Source of the DNA: JASGDN01 sp049841275
GTDB lineage: Bacteria > Chloroflexota > Chloroflexia > Thermomicrobiales > UBA6265
Direction: 5' to 3'
Length of the DNA: 64,000 nucleotides
NCBI GenBank assembly: GCA_049841275.1
Contig: JASGDN010000049.1
Location: forward strand, 11,837 to 75,836
Position 1 is the first letter of the stretch; every line of letters starts with the position of its first letter. Made by a program: the position numbers and the translations under genes. Of this stretch, positions 52,061-59,929 are shown in pieces. Below the pieces are notes generated by a model. The model saw nothing but the letters and a program-made list of their open reading frames with translations, was not told the DNA's origin and searched no databases.

Positions 52061-52097
52061 GAACCGGCCCGGTGGAGTAAATCCACCGGGCCGGTTC
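52061..52097 (+). terminator. Terminator after the cupredoxin gene
   Basis: GAACCGGCCCGGTGGA (52061-52076) and 52082-52097 form a perfect 16-bp stem with a 5-nt loop, 17 bp after the stop. It also faces the convergent gene ending at 52213 and could work both ways. Confidence 0.8.
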
Positions 52098-52212
52098 GCT
52101 TGTCCGGTGCGCCTCGCACGCACCATGCGCAGGGTTACGGTTGCGGAATCAGATCATGTGGGCGAACCGACATCCCTCCCAAGCAAGATGACCACCATAG
52201 CGAGTCTTACGC

Positions 52213-52779
52213 CTATCGGAACCGGATCCAGGCGACGACGAATGGAATCGCCGCGTAGATGAGGTCCGGAATCAGTTCCAGTTGGAGGACAGACCTCACC
52301 GCCGGTCCCATCTGGTTGATCGTATCGAGATCGATCCCCCACTGCCGCGCGATGAGCACCCTGGCGAGGATCAACCCCACCGCGATCACCGCCATCGCGG
52401 AAAGTTGCAAGTCCAGCCCGCGCTTGTAGTTTGCGGCTTTCGCCATCGTCTCCACCACGCCAAAGCCGAGCAGAAGGCAGAGATAGAACTGCCAGGCGGG
52501 ATAGAACCGCCAGAGCACGGCCACCCCCACCGCCACCAGCAACCCGAACCCGATCGCCCTGACCAGCACCGTGGACGACGTGCGATACGTCGGCAACCCG
52601 CGCACCCCGGCGCAATCGGGGCAGCGCATGCCCACCGGTGTCCGCACCGCGCATTGCGGGCAGATCGGCTTTCCACATCGCGAGCACCGAAGTCCGGTCA
52701 TCACATTCGGATGGTAGCTGCACGGGACCTGGCCAGTCGGCCGTTCACGGTATCCGGACGTTGGTGCTGTCGACCCCAT
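52213..52779 (-). CDS. Zinc-finger (B-box-like) integral membrane protein
   Basis: This 188-residue protein has an N-terminal treble-clef/B-box-like metal site in about residues 19-57: CSYHPNVMTGLRCSRCGKP, then ICPQCAVRTPVGMRCPDC, with six Cys pairs or His positions for two zinc ions. About four transmembrane helices follow (LVRAIGFGLLVAVGVAVLW, WQFYLCLLLGFGVVETMA, LSAMAVIAVGLILARVLI and DLIYAAIPFVVAWIRF). This head is found on several membrane families, including rhomboid-like proteins, but no GxSG or catalytic His is present here. The start ATG 52779 was chosen because upstream sequence in frame lacks a domain. Function is unknown. Confidence 0.72.
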   Translation of the reverse strand: MGSTAPTSGYRERPTGQVPCSYHPNVMTGLRCSRCGKPICPQCAVRTPVGMRCPDCAGVRGLPTYRTSSTVLVRAIGFGLLVAVGVAVLWRFYPAWQFYLCLLLGFGVVETMAKAANYKRGLDLQLSAMAVIAVGLILARVLIARQWGIDLDTINQMGPAVRSVLQLELIPDLIYAAIPFVVAWIRFR

Positions 52780-52913
52780 GCCGGCGGCAACCCTTTCTTT
52801 CTCGACGAGCAGGAAATACCCGCGACACACACCAACGGAGAACACCGGTGCGCCGCGCACAAGGGAATCCTACGTCATCGCCGGTCCCTGAAGCGGCCTG
52901 CAGGCCCAACCGC

Positions 52914-54068
52914 TCAGTTGAAATCGATGTCGATCGAGTCGAAGATGCTCCCGGCCAGATCGAAGAGACCGCCAAGGGCATCGCTCGCGCCCTGCAGGCC
53001 GCCGCCGACCGCATCGGCCATCACCTGCGGGTCGAGGTCCGGCATCCCGACCGATGGCAGATCCACATTCGGCAGATCGATCCCCCCTCCGGAGGAATCC
53101 GACCGGTTGCCGGCGGCCTGCCCGATCTGCATCGCCGTGAAGATCATGTCCGCGACATCGCTCCCGGCTCCGTCCATACCGGTCGGCGCTGTGTCGAACC
53201 ACGACGGCGCGGCCGCACCAGCCGCCGCAAAGGTCCGCACCCATCCGCGCTCCAGACCGAACGCCACCGCATACGGCAGGTAGCGTTCGAAGAGGTCCTG
53301 CGCCTCCTCGACCTTCTCGTAGGAGCGAATGTCCTTCAGGTACGTCCGGAACGCCCGCCATTTCGCGGCGGCCTCGGCGCCATCCAGCGTTTTCCGAGGC
53401 ATCGACCGGCTCACGCGTAGCAGGATCAACGAGACCACGATTCCCGCCGCCATGGTGAAGAAGGCGAACGGATCGAGGCTGAACCCGAGGAACCCACCGC
53501 CGATGACGGAGATCGCCAGCCCGGCCCACGCGACCCATTTCCATCGCCGGCGCGTCTCCTCCGGCGATTTCAGGAAGAACCCGCGATGCACCAGATCCTG
53601 GTAAAGCGCTCGCCGGATCGAGCGCTCGGCTTTGGCGAACCGGTCGTGAATCGCACCCAGGCGCACCGTCGCGCCGGGTTCGGGCATGCTGCCGAAGACC
53701 GCCATCACGATGGTCCGGTCCAGCTCGCCCTCGATCAGCGAGGGATCGACCATCGCGATCTCGTAGTCGTTCCCACCGCCCCGTTTCCGGACCGGAATGT
53801 GGGTAATCCGCACCGCTCCGTGGCGTCCCAGGCCGAGCAAGGATGCCAGGATATCGTGATAATCGGCATGCTCGTCGACCAGCGTTCCGACGACACCGGG
53901 CGAGAGATCGTCCGGCGGTTCGGCGAGATAGGACGCCACCGGCCCGACATGGGGATCGCGCCCGCGCACCCACCACAGCAGCAGGATCGCCACCGAGCCG
54001 CCGACGAGGACCAGCAGCATCAGCAGGATGAAGACGAGGTGGAGCAGTTGACGAGTCTCGTCGCTCAT
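52914..54068 (-). CDS. DUF2207-related membrane protein, short paralogue
   Basis: The 384-residue protein is a shortened paralogue of the gene at 54132. It lacks the signal peptide and the extracellular DUF2207 domain and starts directly with the transmembrane helix VFILLMLLVLVGGSVAILLL. Shared blocks are GRDPHVGPVASYLAEPPDDL, RSMPRKTLDGAEAAAKWRAF and ERYLPYAVAFGLERGWVRTF. A second pair of helices lies near residues 180-225. The C-terminus (about 300-384) is low-complexity, rich in Gly, Asp and Ser, without the Gly-rich repeat of its partner. The two genes are 63 bp apart on the same strand and arose by tandem duplication. Role unknown. Confidence 0.75.
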   Translation of the reverse strand: MSDETRQLLHLVFILLMLLVLVGGSVAILLLWWVRGRDPHVGPVASYLAEPPDDLSPGVVGTLVDEHADYHDILASLLGLGRHGAVRITHIPVRKRGGGNDYEIAMVDPSLIEGELDRTIVMAVFGSMPEPGATVRLGAIHDRFAKAERSIRRALYQDLVHRGFFLKSPEETRRRWKWVAWAGLAISVIGGGFLGFSLDPFAFFTMAAGIVVSLILLRVSRSMPRKTLDGAEAAAKWRAFRTYLKDIRSYEKVEEAQDLFERYLPYAVAFGLERGWVRTFAAAGAAAPSWFDTAPTGMDGAGSDVADMIFTAMQIGQAAGNRSDSSGGGIDLPNVDLPSVGMPDLDPQVMADAVGGGLQGASDALGGLFDLAGSIFDSIDIDFN

Positions 54069-54131
54069 CGTCCCGCCACCGCACTCATCCCGGACGCGGC
54101 GCTACCAGCACATGACGCCATGGCCATCGCA

Positions 54132-56192
54132 TCATCCGAAGCCACGGCTGCCACCACCGCCACCGCCACCGGAGCTCCCGCCGCCGCTGAAGCCACCACC
54201 GCCACCGCCACCACCGCCGCCACTCCAGCCGCCTCCACCGCCCCAGCCGCCGCTGTTCTTGCTGCTTTCGCCCAGCGCTTTCGCGACATTCCCAAGCATC
54301 CCGAGAAAACTATCGCTTCCGCTCTGCAGCGAGCGTCCCGCCGAATCGCTGGTGTCCTGCCAGCCAGGGATGCCCCCGCCTCCCCCGCCACTGTTTCCGC
54401 TTCCGCCATTTCCCCCCTGATTGCCAGACGAGCCCCATGGCTGGCCACCGCCCCAAATGATGACCGGACCGTTCCCACCGCGCCGGCGTCCGTAGCCTCC
54501 CGGATAGCCGCCAGCCGGGAAGCCGCCTTCGTACCATCCCGGAATGGGAGTGTCGACGATCGCGAACTTGTTCACCCACGAATATTCGAGACCGAACGCG
54601 ATCGCATAGGGCAGGTACTTGTCGAAGATCGCCTTCGACTCCTCGATCTTCTCGTACTTCTCGATATCGGAGAGGTACGTCTTGAACGCACGCCACTTCG
54701 CCGCCGATTCCGCCCCCGCCAACGTCTTGCGCGGCATCGCCTGCGCCAGCTTCGACGCGACGATCGTCAGGACGATCCCGACCCCGATCGGGAACACCAC
54801 CCAGCCGCTGAATGCACCGCTGAAGACCAGCACGGCAATCGACACGGCGATCGCGATGACCGGAATCACGAATGCCACGCCGCGCCAGCGTTGCCGGGTG
54901 GCATCCGGCGAGCGGTCGAAGTAGTGATGATCGACCAATTCCTGGTAGTAACCGTTGTGGATTTCCTTCTCGTCGAGGCGGAAGGTCTGTTGCACCTGGG
55001 TCATCGAGACCGAGGTGCCCGTCTCGGCGCCATCGCCGAAAATCGCCCGCAACAACACCCGTTCCGACTCACCAACGGTATCGGGCGACGCCTGCAACGT
55101 GAAATGCATGGTCGTCGCAGCGACCGGATTGGCCTCCGGCTTCTTCTCCTCGATCTTGAGCACGCCGCGATTGCCGAGATCGACGATGGACGCAATCACG
55201 TCGCGTTGATCCACCACCTCGTCGATCAGCGCGCCAGCAGCACCTGGCCGCAGGTCGTCCGGCGGCTCCGCAAGAAAGTCGGCGACCGGCCCGACCTGGG
55301 GATCTCGCCCCTGGGTGTACCAGATGCCGTAGAGCCCGATCCCACCGCCGATCGCCAGCAACGCACCCGCCACAAAGAGGATCGTCCCCGCGATGTCGCT
55401 GCGCTGCTGGGCCTCCTCGCGTTCCTTTCGCACCTGGTCGTCGCGCACCTGCCAGTCCTGGACGGTCGCGCTGGTGATCGGGGGGAACTGGAGGCGCACC
55501 TCGAAATCGTCCCCCTTCTTCATGTCCGACTTCGTCCAGGTGAAGGTCTTCCCATCAACACTGGACGTCGCCGGAGATGCGACGTACGTCTCCCCCACAT
55601 TGTCTGGCAGCGTGATGGTGACGGTCGCTTCCTCGATCGGAGCGATATCGGTCACGTCGGAGGCGATCGCGGTCCACCACAGCTGCTGGTTCGCCGGATC
55701 GATGTCGGTGTAGACCCGCAGGCCACCGATCACATCGTATTCGAGGACGATCAGGCGATCGGTGTCGAGGTACGCCTCGGTCGGATCGAAGGCATAGTCG
55801 ACTTCCAGCGTGCTGGCCGTCTTGCTGGCGGTGTAGGTACCGGGGTCCTGATCGTACGCAAAGCTGCCGACTTGCCTGGCCGGCTCCGGGGTCCCGTCCG
55901 CGCTATCGGCGATCGACACCTTCACGTTGTCGATATCGTCCACATTCGCCAGGGGAATGTTCGCGAAGCCATGCGAGAACCGGCCATCGAACTGGACGAC
56001 CTGCCGCTCGACCACATGGACGGTGCCATCGGCATTCACCGTCATATCGACGTCGTACCGCTCCCACGTCACGGAGGACGCCGCGCTGGCGTCACCGATG
56101 GGGACGAACGCCAGCAGCAGCGCGAGGACCGGCAGCAGCAAGACGGCTGCATGCCACCTACGATCCTGAATCGACCATCGAGACCTCGTCAT
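54132..56192 (-). CDS. DUF2207 domain-containing membrane protein with Gly-rich tail
   Basis: The 686-residue protein starts with a signal peptide (AVLLLPVLALLLAFVPIGDA, cleavage after about 38). A DUF2207 extracellular domain follows (about 40-255): SSVTWERYDVDMTVNADGTV then HVVERQVVQFDGRFSHGFAN. Next come a transmembrane helix (TILFVAGALLAIGGGIGLYG), a cytoplasmic winged-helix-like part with RDPQVGPVADFLAEPPDDLR, two more helices near 430-470, and a last cytoplasmic domain with YEKIEESKAIFDKYLPYAIA. The final 110 residues are Gly/Ser-rich and end in a poly-Gly run. DUF2207 proteins are common in Gram-positives and Chloroflexota; no activity is established. It heads a two-gene unit with its paralogue. 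Confidence 0.87.
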   Translation of the reverse strand: MTRSRWSIQDRRWHAAVLLLPVLALLLAFVPIGDASAASSVTWERYDVDMTVNADGTVHVVERQVVQFDGRFSHGFANIPLANVDDIDNVKVSIADSADGTPEPARQVGSFAYDQDPGTYTASKTASTLEVDYAFDPTEAYLDTDRLIVLEYDVIGGLRVYTDIDPANQQLWWTAIASDVTDIAPIEEATVTITLPDNVGETYVASPATSSVDGKTFTWTKSDMKKGDDFEVRLQFPPITSATVQDWQVRDDQVRKEREEAQQRSDIAGTILFVAGALLAIGGGIGLYGIWYTQGRDPQVGPVADFLAEPPDDLRPGAAGALIDEVVDQRDVIASIVDLGNRGVLKIEEKKPEANPVAATTMHFTLQASPDTVGESERVLLRAIFGDGAETGTSVSMTQVQQTFRLDEKEIHNGYYQELVDHHYFDRSPDATRQRWRGVAFVIPVIAIAVSIAVLVFSGAFSGWVVFPIGVGIVLTIVASKLAQAMPRKTLAGAESAAKWRAFKTYLSDIEKYEKIEESKAIFDKYLPYAIAFGLEYSWVNKFAIVDTPIPGWYEGGFPAGGYPGGYGRRRGGNGPVIIWGGGQPWGSSGNQGGNGGSGNSGGGGGGIPGWQDTSDSAGRSLQSGSDSFLGMLGNVAKALGESSKNSGGWGGGGGWSGGGGGGGGGGFSGGGSSGGGGGGGSRGFG

Positions 56193-56343
56193 TCGCCCGC
56201 GTCCCTTCGACTATCGTAGGCATCCTCGCCCACGTCCATGACGTTTCGTGCATTGTCGAGTATCGCACGCGCCACCATCGCCCCAGCACCGGCGGCGGTA
56301 TCCATCGAGAAACGCCCACGACGGGAAATCCGTTCCCCAGTGG

Positions 56344-56349
56344 TACAAT
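56344..56349 (+). promoter_or_regulatory. Extended -10 promoter of the Fur-family gene
   Basis: TGGTACAAT (56341-56349) is an extended -10 element (TG-N-TACAAT), which can work without a good -35. It lies 41 bp before the ATG at 56391, giving a short leader of about 35 nt. Confidence 0.5.
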
Positions 56350-56390
56350 TCATCCGGTATCTCGTCCGCATCCATGCAAGCGATACATCC

Positions 56391-56888
56391 ATGCTTCCAG
56401 CTACCGACCCATCCCACACGCATTCCGCCCCACTCACGCGTGGCGCCGTGGAGGACATCCTCTCCCAGCACGGCTATCGCCTGACCGGTCCCCGCGCGAC
56501 CATCGTGGAGACGATGCTCCAGTACGACCGGCCCTTTACCGCCGAGCAACTGGTCGCTGCCCTGCGTCCGGCCAACCCGGCCTCCACGACGCGCCAGATC
56601 GGCCGCGCAACCGTCTACCGCACGCTCGAGATCCTCGCCTCGGTCGATGTCCTCACGCGGCTCATCCAGGCCGATGGACATCCCGCCTACATCTGGGACA
56701 CCCCAGGCCACCGACATCATCTCGTCTGCACCAGCTGCGGTACAGCTGTCCCGTTCACGTCGTGTCCAGTGAACGAGATCGTCTCGACCCTTACGCGGGA
56801 GACGGATTTCGTGATCCAGGATCACATGCTGGAAGTCTTCGGCCTCTGTCCAAAGTGTCAGTCCAGCCCGCACGGCACGGACGCCTAG
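56391..56888 (+). CDS. Fur-family metalloregulator, probably Zur-like
   Basis: The 165-residue protein is a Fur-family repressor. The winged-helix domain (about residues 18-100) contains LSQHGYRLTGPRATIVETML and ATVYRTLEILASVDVLTRL, the recognition helix. The dimer domain has the metal-site block GHRHHLVCTSCGTAVPF and closes with the second CxxC, FGLCPKCQS, so a structural zinc is expected. Adjacent Zn/Mn-type ABC transporter genes on the same strand make a zinc-responsive (Zur) role most likely; iron or manganese sensing is not excluded. The ATG at 56391 begins the conserved length; the frame is open upstream. No perfect Fur/Zur box was found. Confidence 0.88.
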   Translation: MLPATDPSHTHSAPLTRGAVEDILSQHGYRLTGPRATIVETMLQYDRPFTAEQLVAALRPANPASTTRQIGRATVYRTLEILASVDVLTRLIQADGHPAYIWDTPGHRHHLVCTSCGTAVPFTSCPVNEIVSTLTRETDFVIQDHMLEVFGLCPKCQSSPHGTDA

Positions 56889-56976
56889 CCCCCAATCCAA
56901 GCCAGGACGACCAGGCAGAGGCAAGCGATGCTGTCCGAGCCACTGCATCCGGTATCCCAGGGCGGTCACCACGTCA

Positions 56977-57005
56977 TTGACACCATGTCTCATGAGTGAT
57001 AGCCT
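56977..57005 (+). promoter_or_regulatory. Candidate promoter of the metal ABC transporter
   Basis: TTGACA (56977-56982) is followed after 17 bp by TAGCCT (57000-57005), a weak -10. The spacer holds the palindrome CTCATGAG, a possible regulator contact. The transporter start lies 75 bp downstream. The consensus -35 is the main support. Confidence 0.4.
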
Positions 57006-57078
57006 GCTCGGCAGGATTCGTCCCTCCTGACGCACGGATGTCCGCGTGCGCTCGTCCCCACCGTCGCAGGTCCCTCCA

Positions 57079-57900
57079 GTGAACCCTCCTCCCCAGACCA
57101 CCGCCTCTCACGCGGCAGCCGCTCCCGGTGATCCGCTCATCCGCACCGACCACCTGTCGATCCACTACGACCGCCGCCCAGCACTGGACGATGTCTCTGT
57201 CGCCTTCGCTCCTCGCGAGCGCGTCGCCATCATCGGACCGAACGGCGCCGGGAAGAGCACGCTCCTCAAGGCCATCGCCGGGATGCTCCCGCCGTCTCAC
57301 GGCGAGGTGTATTTGCACGACAAGCCGCTGAACGGCACCGACCCACGCATCACCTACGTTCCGCAACGGGCCGGAGCCGACTGGACGTTCCCGATCTCGG
57401 TGCTCGATGTCGTCCTTCTCGGCCTGGCACACACCACTCCCCACTGGCGACGCTTCGGCAAGCGCGAGCGCGACCGCGCTCACCAGGCATTGCGTGATGT
57501 GGCCATGGATCACCTGGCCGGGGTGCAGATCGGTTCGTTGTCCGGCGGCCAGCAGCAACGCGTCTTCCTCGCGCGGGCGCTCGTCCAGTGCAGCGACATC
57601 CTGCTGCTCGACGAACCCTTCGCCGGGGTCGACATTCCGACCCAGGAGACCTTCAACCAGGTCTTCGACCAGCTGACGGCCCGTGGCACGACGATCGTCT
57701 TCGCGACGCACGACCTCGTCCAGGCGCAGGAAGCCGCCAGCCGGGCCGTGCTCCTCAACCGCACGGTAGTCGCCGATGGGCCGCCGGCCGAAGCGATGCG
57801 TCCAGCCAATCTCGCCCGCACCTTCGGCGGCGAGGTGATGGTGCTGCCAGTTGCGTCCACCACGAACCCGACGCCTGAACCGGAGTTGGCCCTGCGATGA
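57079..57900 (+). CDS. Zinc/manganese ABC transporter ATP-binding protein
   Basis: This ATPase of about 273 residues is of the ZnuC/MntA type. The Walker A motif is GPNGAGKSTLLKAIAGM, with the Q-loop in YVPQRAGADWTFPISVLDVV. The signature is LSGGQQQRVFLARALVQ, Walker B is DILLLDEPFAGVD, and the switch His is in FATHDLVQ. The start is uncertain between GTG 57046 and GTG 57079; neither has a strong ribosome site, and both precede a Pro/Ala-rich leader of about 17-28 residues. It overlaps the permease gene by 4 bp. No substrate-binding protein is encoded next to it, so the complete importer needs a partner from elsewhere. Confidence 0.9.
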   Translation: MNPPPQTTASHAAAAPGDPLIRTDHLSIHYDRRPALDDVSVAFAPRERVAIIGPNGAGKSTLLKAIAGMLPPSHGEVYLHDKPLNGTDPRITYVPQRAGADWTFPISVLDVVLLGLAHTTPHWRRFGKRERDRAHQALRDVAMDHLAGVQIGSLSGGQQQRVFLARALVQCSDILLLDEPFAGVDIPTQETFNQVFDQLTARGTTIVFATHDLVQAQEAASRAVLLNRTVVADGPPAEAMRPANLARTFGGEVMVLPVASTTNPTPEPELALR

Positions 57901-58790
57901 TCGACACGCTTCTCACCCCGTGGCATCACGGGTTCATGCAGCATGCCTTCATCGCAATCGTGATGGTCGGCACCATCTGCGGCATAACCGGCGTGTTCGT
58001 CACGCTACGCGGCATGGCCTTTCTCGGCGACGCCCTCTCCCATGCCATCTTCCCTGGCGTGGTCATCGCCTTCATCACCGGCGGCAACTTCCTGATCGGC
58101 GCCCTCATCGCGGCATTCATCATCTCGCTCGGAATCGGTGCGGTGACGCAGAACGGACGCATCAGCAACGACACGGCCATCGGTGTCTTCTTCGTCGGGG
58201 CGTTCGCCCTGGGCATCGCCCTGCTCTCGCTCCAGAAATCGTACGTCCGCGACCTGAACGCCTTCCTCCTCGGCTCGATCCTCGGCGTCAGCATACGGGA
58301 CCTTCGACTGATCGCCATCGTCGGGGCGCTGGTGCTTGGCATCATCTTCTGGTTCCGGCGCGAACTGACGATGGTCGCCTTCGACCGCACCTTCGCAAAG
58401 GCCTCCGGCCTGAATCTCTGGTTCTACGACCAGCTCTTCCTGATCGTGCTCGCCTTCACCATCGTCATCTCGCTGCAGACCGTGGGCAACATCCTCGTGC
58501 TGGCGATGCTCGTCACACCCGCCGCCACCGCACGCCTGTTGAGCGACCGCATGATCCCGATGGTGATCCTCTCCGCATTCATCGGCGCGGCCAGTGGCGT
58601 GCTCGGGTTGTATATCTCCTACTATCAGGGTATCCCGTCCGGATCGGGTGTCGTCCTGATCGCCACCGCCGTCTTCTTCGCCGCCTACCTCTTCGCGCCC
58701 CGCACCGGCATCGTCACGAGCCGCATCGCCTATCGCCGGCACCGGCACCACCCGGAGCACGATGCCGACTTCCTCGCATCGGCGGACTGA
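57897..58790 (+). CDS. Zinc/manganese ABC transporter permease (ABC-3 family)
   Basis: The 297-residue permease of the ABC-3 (ZnuB/MntB) family has about eight helices. Family blocks are CGITGVFVTLRGMAFLGDAL, then SHAIFPGVVIAFITG, AIGVFFVGAFALGIALLS, LNAFLLGSILGVS, and LVTPAATARLLSDRMIPMVI near the end. The C-terminus has a His-rich tail (YRRHRHHPEHDADF), which fits metal handling. The ATG overlaps the ATPase stop by 4 bp. With the Fur-family gene 190 bp upstream, the three genes form a metal-uptake locus lacking the binding protein. Confidence 0.92.
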   Translation: MIDTLLTPWHHGFMQHAFIAIVMVGTICGITGVFVTLRGMAFLGDALSHAIFPGVVIAFITGGNFLIGALIAAFIISLGIGAVTQNGRISNDTAIGVFFVGAFALGIALLSLQKSYVRDLNAFLLGSILGVSIRDLRLIAIVGALVLGIIFWFRRELTMVAFDRTFAKASGLNLWFYDQLFLIVLAFTIVISLQTVGNILVLAMLVTPAATARLLSDRMIPMVILSAFIGAASGVLGLYISYYQGIPSGSGVVLIATAVFFAAYLFAPRTGIVTSRIAYRRHRHHPEHDADFLASAD

Positions 58791-58884
58791 GTCCCGCCAA
58801 ACGTGGCGTAGGCATTCCCTGGCGAAGCCATGCCACATCAGGCCGAATGATCGACGAGGACTCACGGGGTCCGGGGTCAGACAC

Positions 58885-58913
58885 TTGAATATATAAGTAT
58901 TTTCTTATACGAT
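58885..58913 (+). promoter_or_regulatory. Leaderless promoter with internal operator palindrome (arsR-type)
   Basis: TTGAAT (58885-58890) is followed after 17 bp by TACGAT (58908-58913). The ATG of the ArsR gene starts at 58920, at the expected transcription start, so the mRNA should have no leader. The palindrome TATAAG-N6-CTTATA (58892-58909) fills the spacer and touches the -10. A bound repressor there would block RNA polymerase, consistent with autoregulation. Confidence 0.65.
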
Positions 58914-58919
58914 ACAGGC

Positions 58920-59285
58920 ATGCACGCGCTCGATGTCCTTGGCGAACCCATCCGCCGCCGCATCGTCGAACTCCTCGCCCAAGGGGACTGCACGGCTGGT
59001 GACCTCAGCACCATCGTGCAAGCGGAGTTCGGCATTTCCCAACCCGCGGTTTCCCAGCACCTGAAAGTGCTCCGGGAGAGCGCCCTCGCGTCGGCGGTAC
59101 AAGAAGGAAGGCACCGGAGGTATCGCCTCGAACGAGCAAAGCTCGCCGAGGTCGACGCCTGGCTCGCCTCCTTGCGCTCGCCTTGGGACTCCCCGCTCGA
59201 TGCCCTTGCAACCGAAATCGCGCGCAGCAAGCGCCAGCGCCGCCTCGACGCCAACCAGTCGATCCAGGAAAGGAGCGCCGGATGA
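58920..59285 (+). CDS. ArsR-family winged-helix transcriptional regulator
   Basis: The 121-residue protein is a small ArsR/SmtB-type repressor. It opens HALDVLGEPIRRRIVELLAQ, and the recognition helix lies in ISQPAVSQHLKVLRESALAS, followed by the wing VQEGRHRRYRLE. No metal-binding Cys pair of the arsenic type is seen (one Cys, in GDCTAGD), so it is likely of the SdpR-like group that pairs with SRPBCC proteins. The stop overlaps the SRPBCC gene by 4 bp. There is no ribosome site; the start codon coincides with the predicted transcription start. Confidence 0.92.
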   Translation: MHALDVLGEPIRRRIVELLAQGDCTAGDLSTIVQAEFGISQPAVSQHLKVLRESALASAVQEGRHRRYRLERAKLAEVDAWLASLRSPWDSPLDALATEIARSKRQRRLDANQSIQERSAG

Positions 59286-59929
59286 CGACCACCATCTTCA
59301 CGCCGCTGCTCGAAGGCACGACGCGCACGGTCAGTACCGGAAGCCGCCCCGAAGGCGTGACCAAGACGGTGACCCTCTCCCGAACCTTCGCCACATCCAT
59401 CGACGACGCCTGGGATGCCCTGACCAATCCGAACCGCATCCCCCGCTGGTTCCAACCAGTCGCAGGCGACCTTCACCTCGGCGGGCAGTATCAGATCGAG
59501 GGCAATGCCGGCGGCACGATCGAGCGATGCGACGCCCCCCACGCCTTTGCGGCAACCTGGGAGTTTGGCGGCCAAATCTCGTGGATCGAGGTCGACCTGG
59601 CCGCCGAGGGCGCGGAAGCGACCATGGTGACCCTGAATCACATCGCCCCCGTGAGCCCACATTGGGACAAATACGGTCCAGGCGCGGTCGGGATCGGCTG
59701 GGATATGAGTCTTCTCGGCCTGATCCTGCATCTGGACAAGGTGGGCACCTTGTCGCCCAAGGATGCGATGGGCTGGATGATGTCCGACGATGGTATCAAC
59801 TTCATGACCCGCAGCAACGAACTCTGGGCCGAGGCCGACATCGCCAACGGGAAGGACGCGGAGCGGGCGCATGCCGCCGCAGCGAATACCCTCGCGTTCT
59901 ATACGGGTGCCGAAGAATCCGGCCACTAG
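59282..59929 (+). CDS. SRPBCC (AHSA1-like) domain protein
   Basis: This 215-residue protein has the SRPBCC helix-grip fold of the activator-of-Hsp90-homologue (AHSA1/CalC) type. Blocks are VTLSRTFATSIDDAWDALTN, then PNRIPRWFQPVAGDLHLGG, GTIERCDAPHAFAATWEF, and a helical C-terminal third. Such proteins bind hydrophobic ligands. ArsR-SRPBCC pairs are common and probably sense or remove a small toxic compound. The ATG overlaps the ArsR stop by 4 bp. The TAG stop codon (59927-59929) is part of the CTAG target site of the IS481-family element, which begins at the next base and leaves the gene intact. Confidence 0.88.
   Translation: MTTTIFTPLLEGTTRTVSTGSRPEGVTKTVTLSRTFATSIDDAWDALTNPNRIPRWFQPVAGDLHLGGQYQIEGNAGGTIERCDAPHAFAATWEFGGQISWIEVDLAAEGAEATMVTLNHIAPVSPHWDKYGPGAVGIGWDMSLLGLILHLDKVGTLSPKDAMGWMMSDDGINFMTRSNELWAEADIANGKDAERAHAAAANTLAFYTGAEESGH
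59926..59929. repeat. Left target-site copy CTAG of the IS481-family element
   Basis: CTAG here and CTAG at 60974-60977 flank the element directly. The outer bases fit an original ACTAGT site. This copy contains the SRPBCC stop codon; the right copy supplies the transposase stop codon. Confidence 0.8.

Noticed and set aside
54132..54480. The Gly/Ser/Pro-coding repeat at the end of the DUF2207 gene as a separate repeat array.
   Set aside because: It is the Gly-rich C-terminal tail of the protein; similar tails are common in this family.
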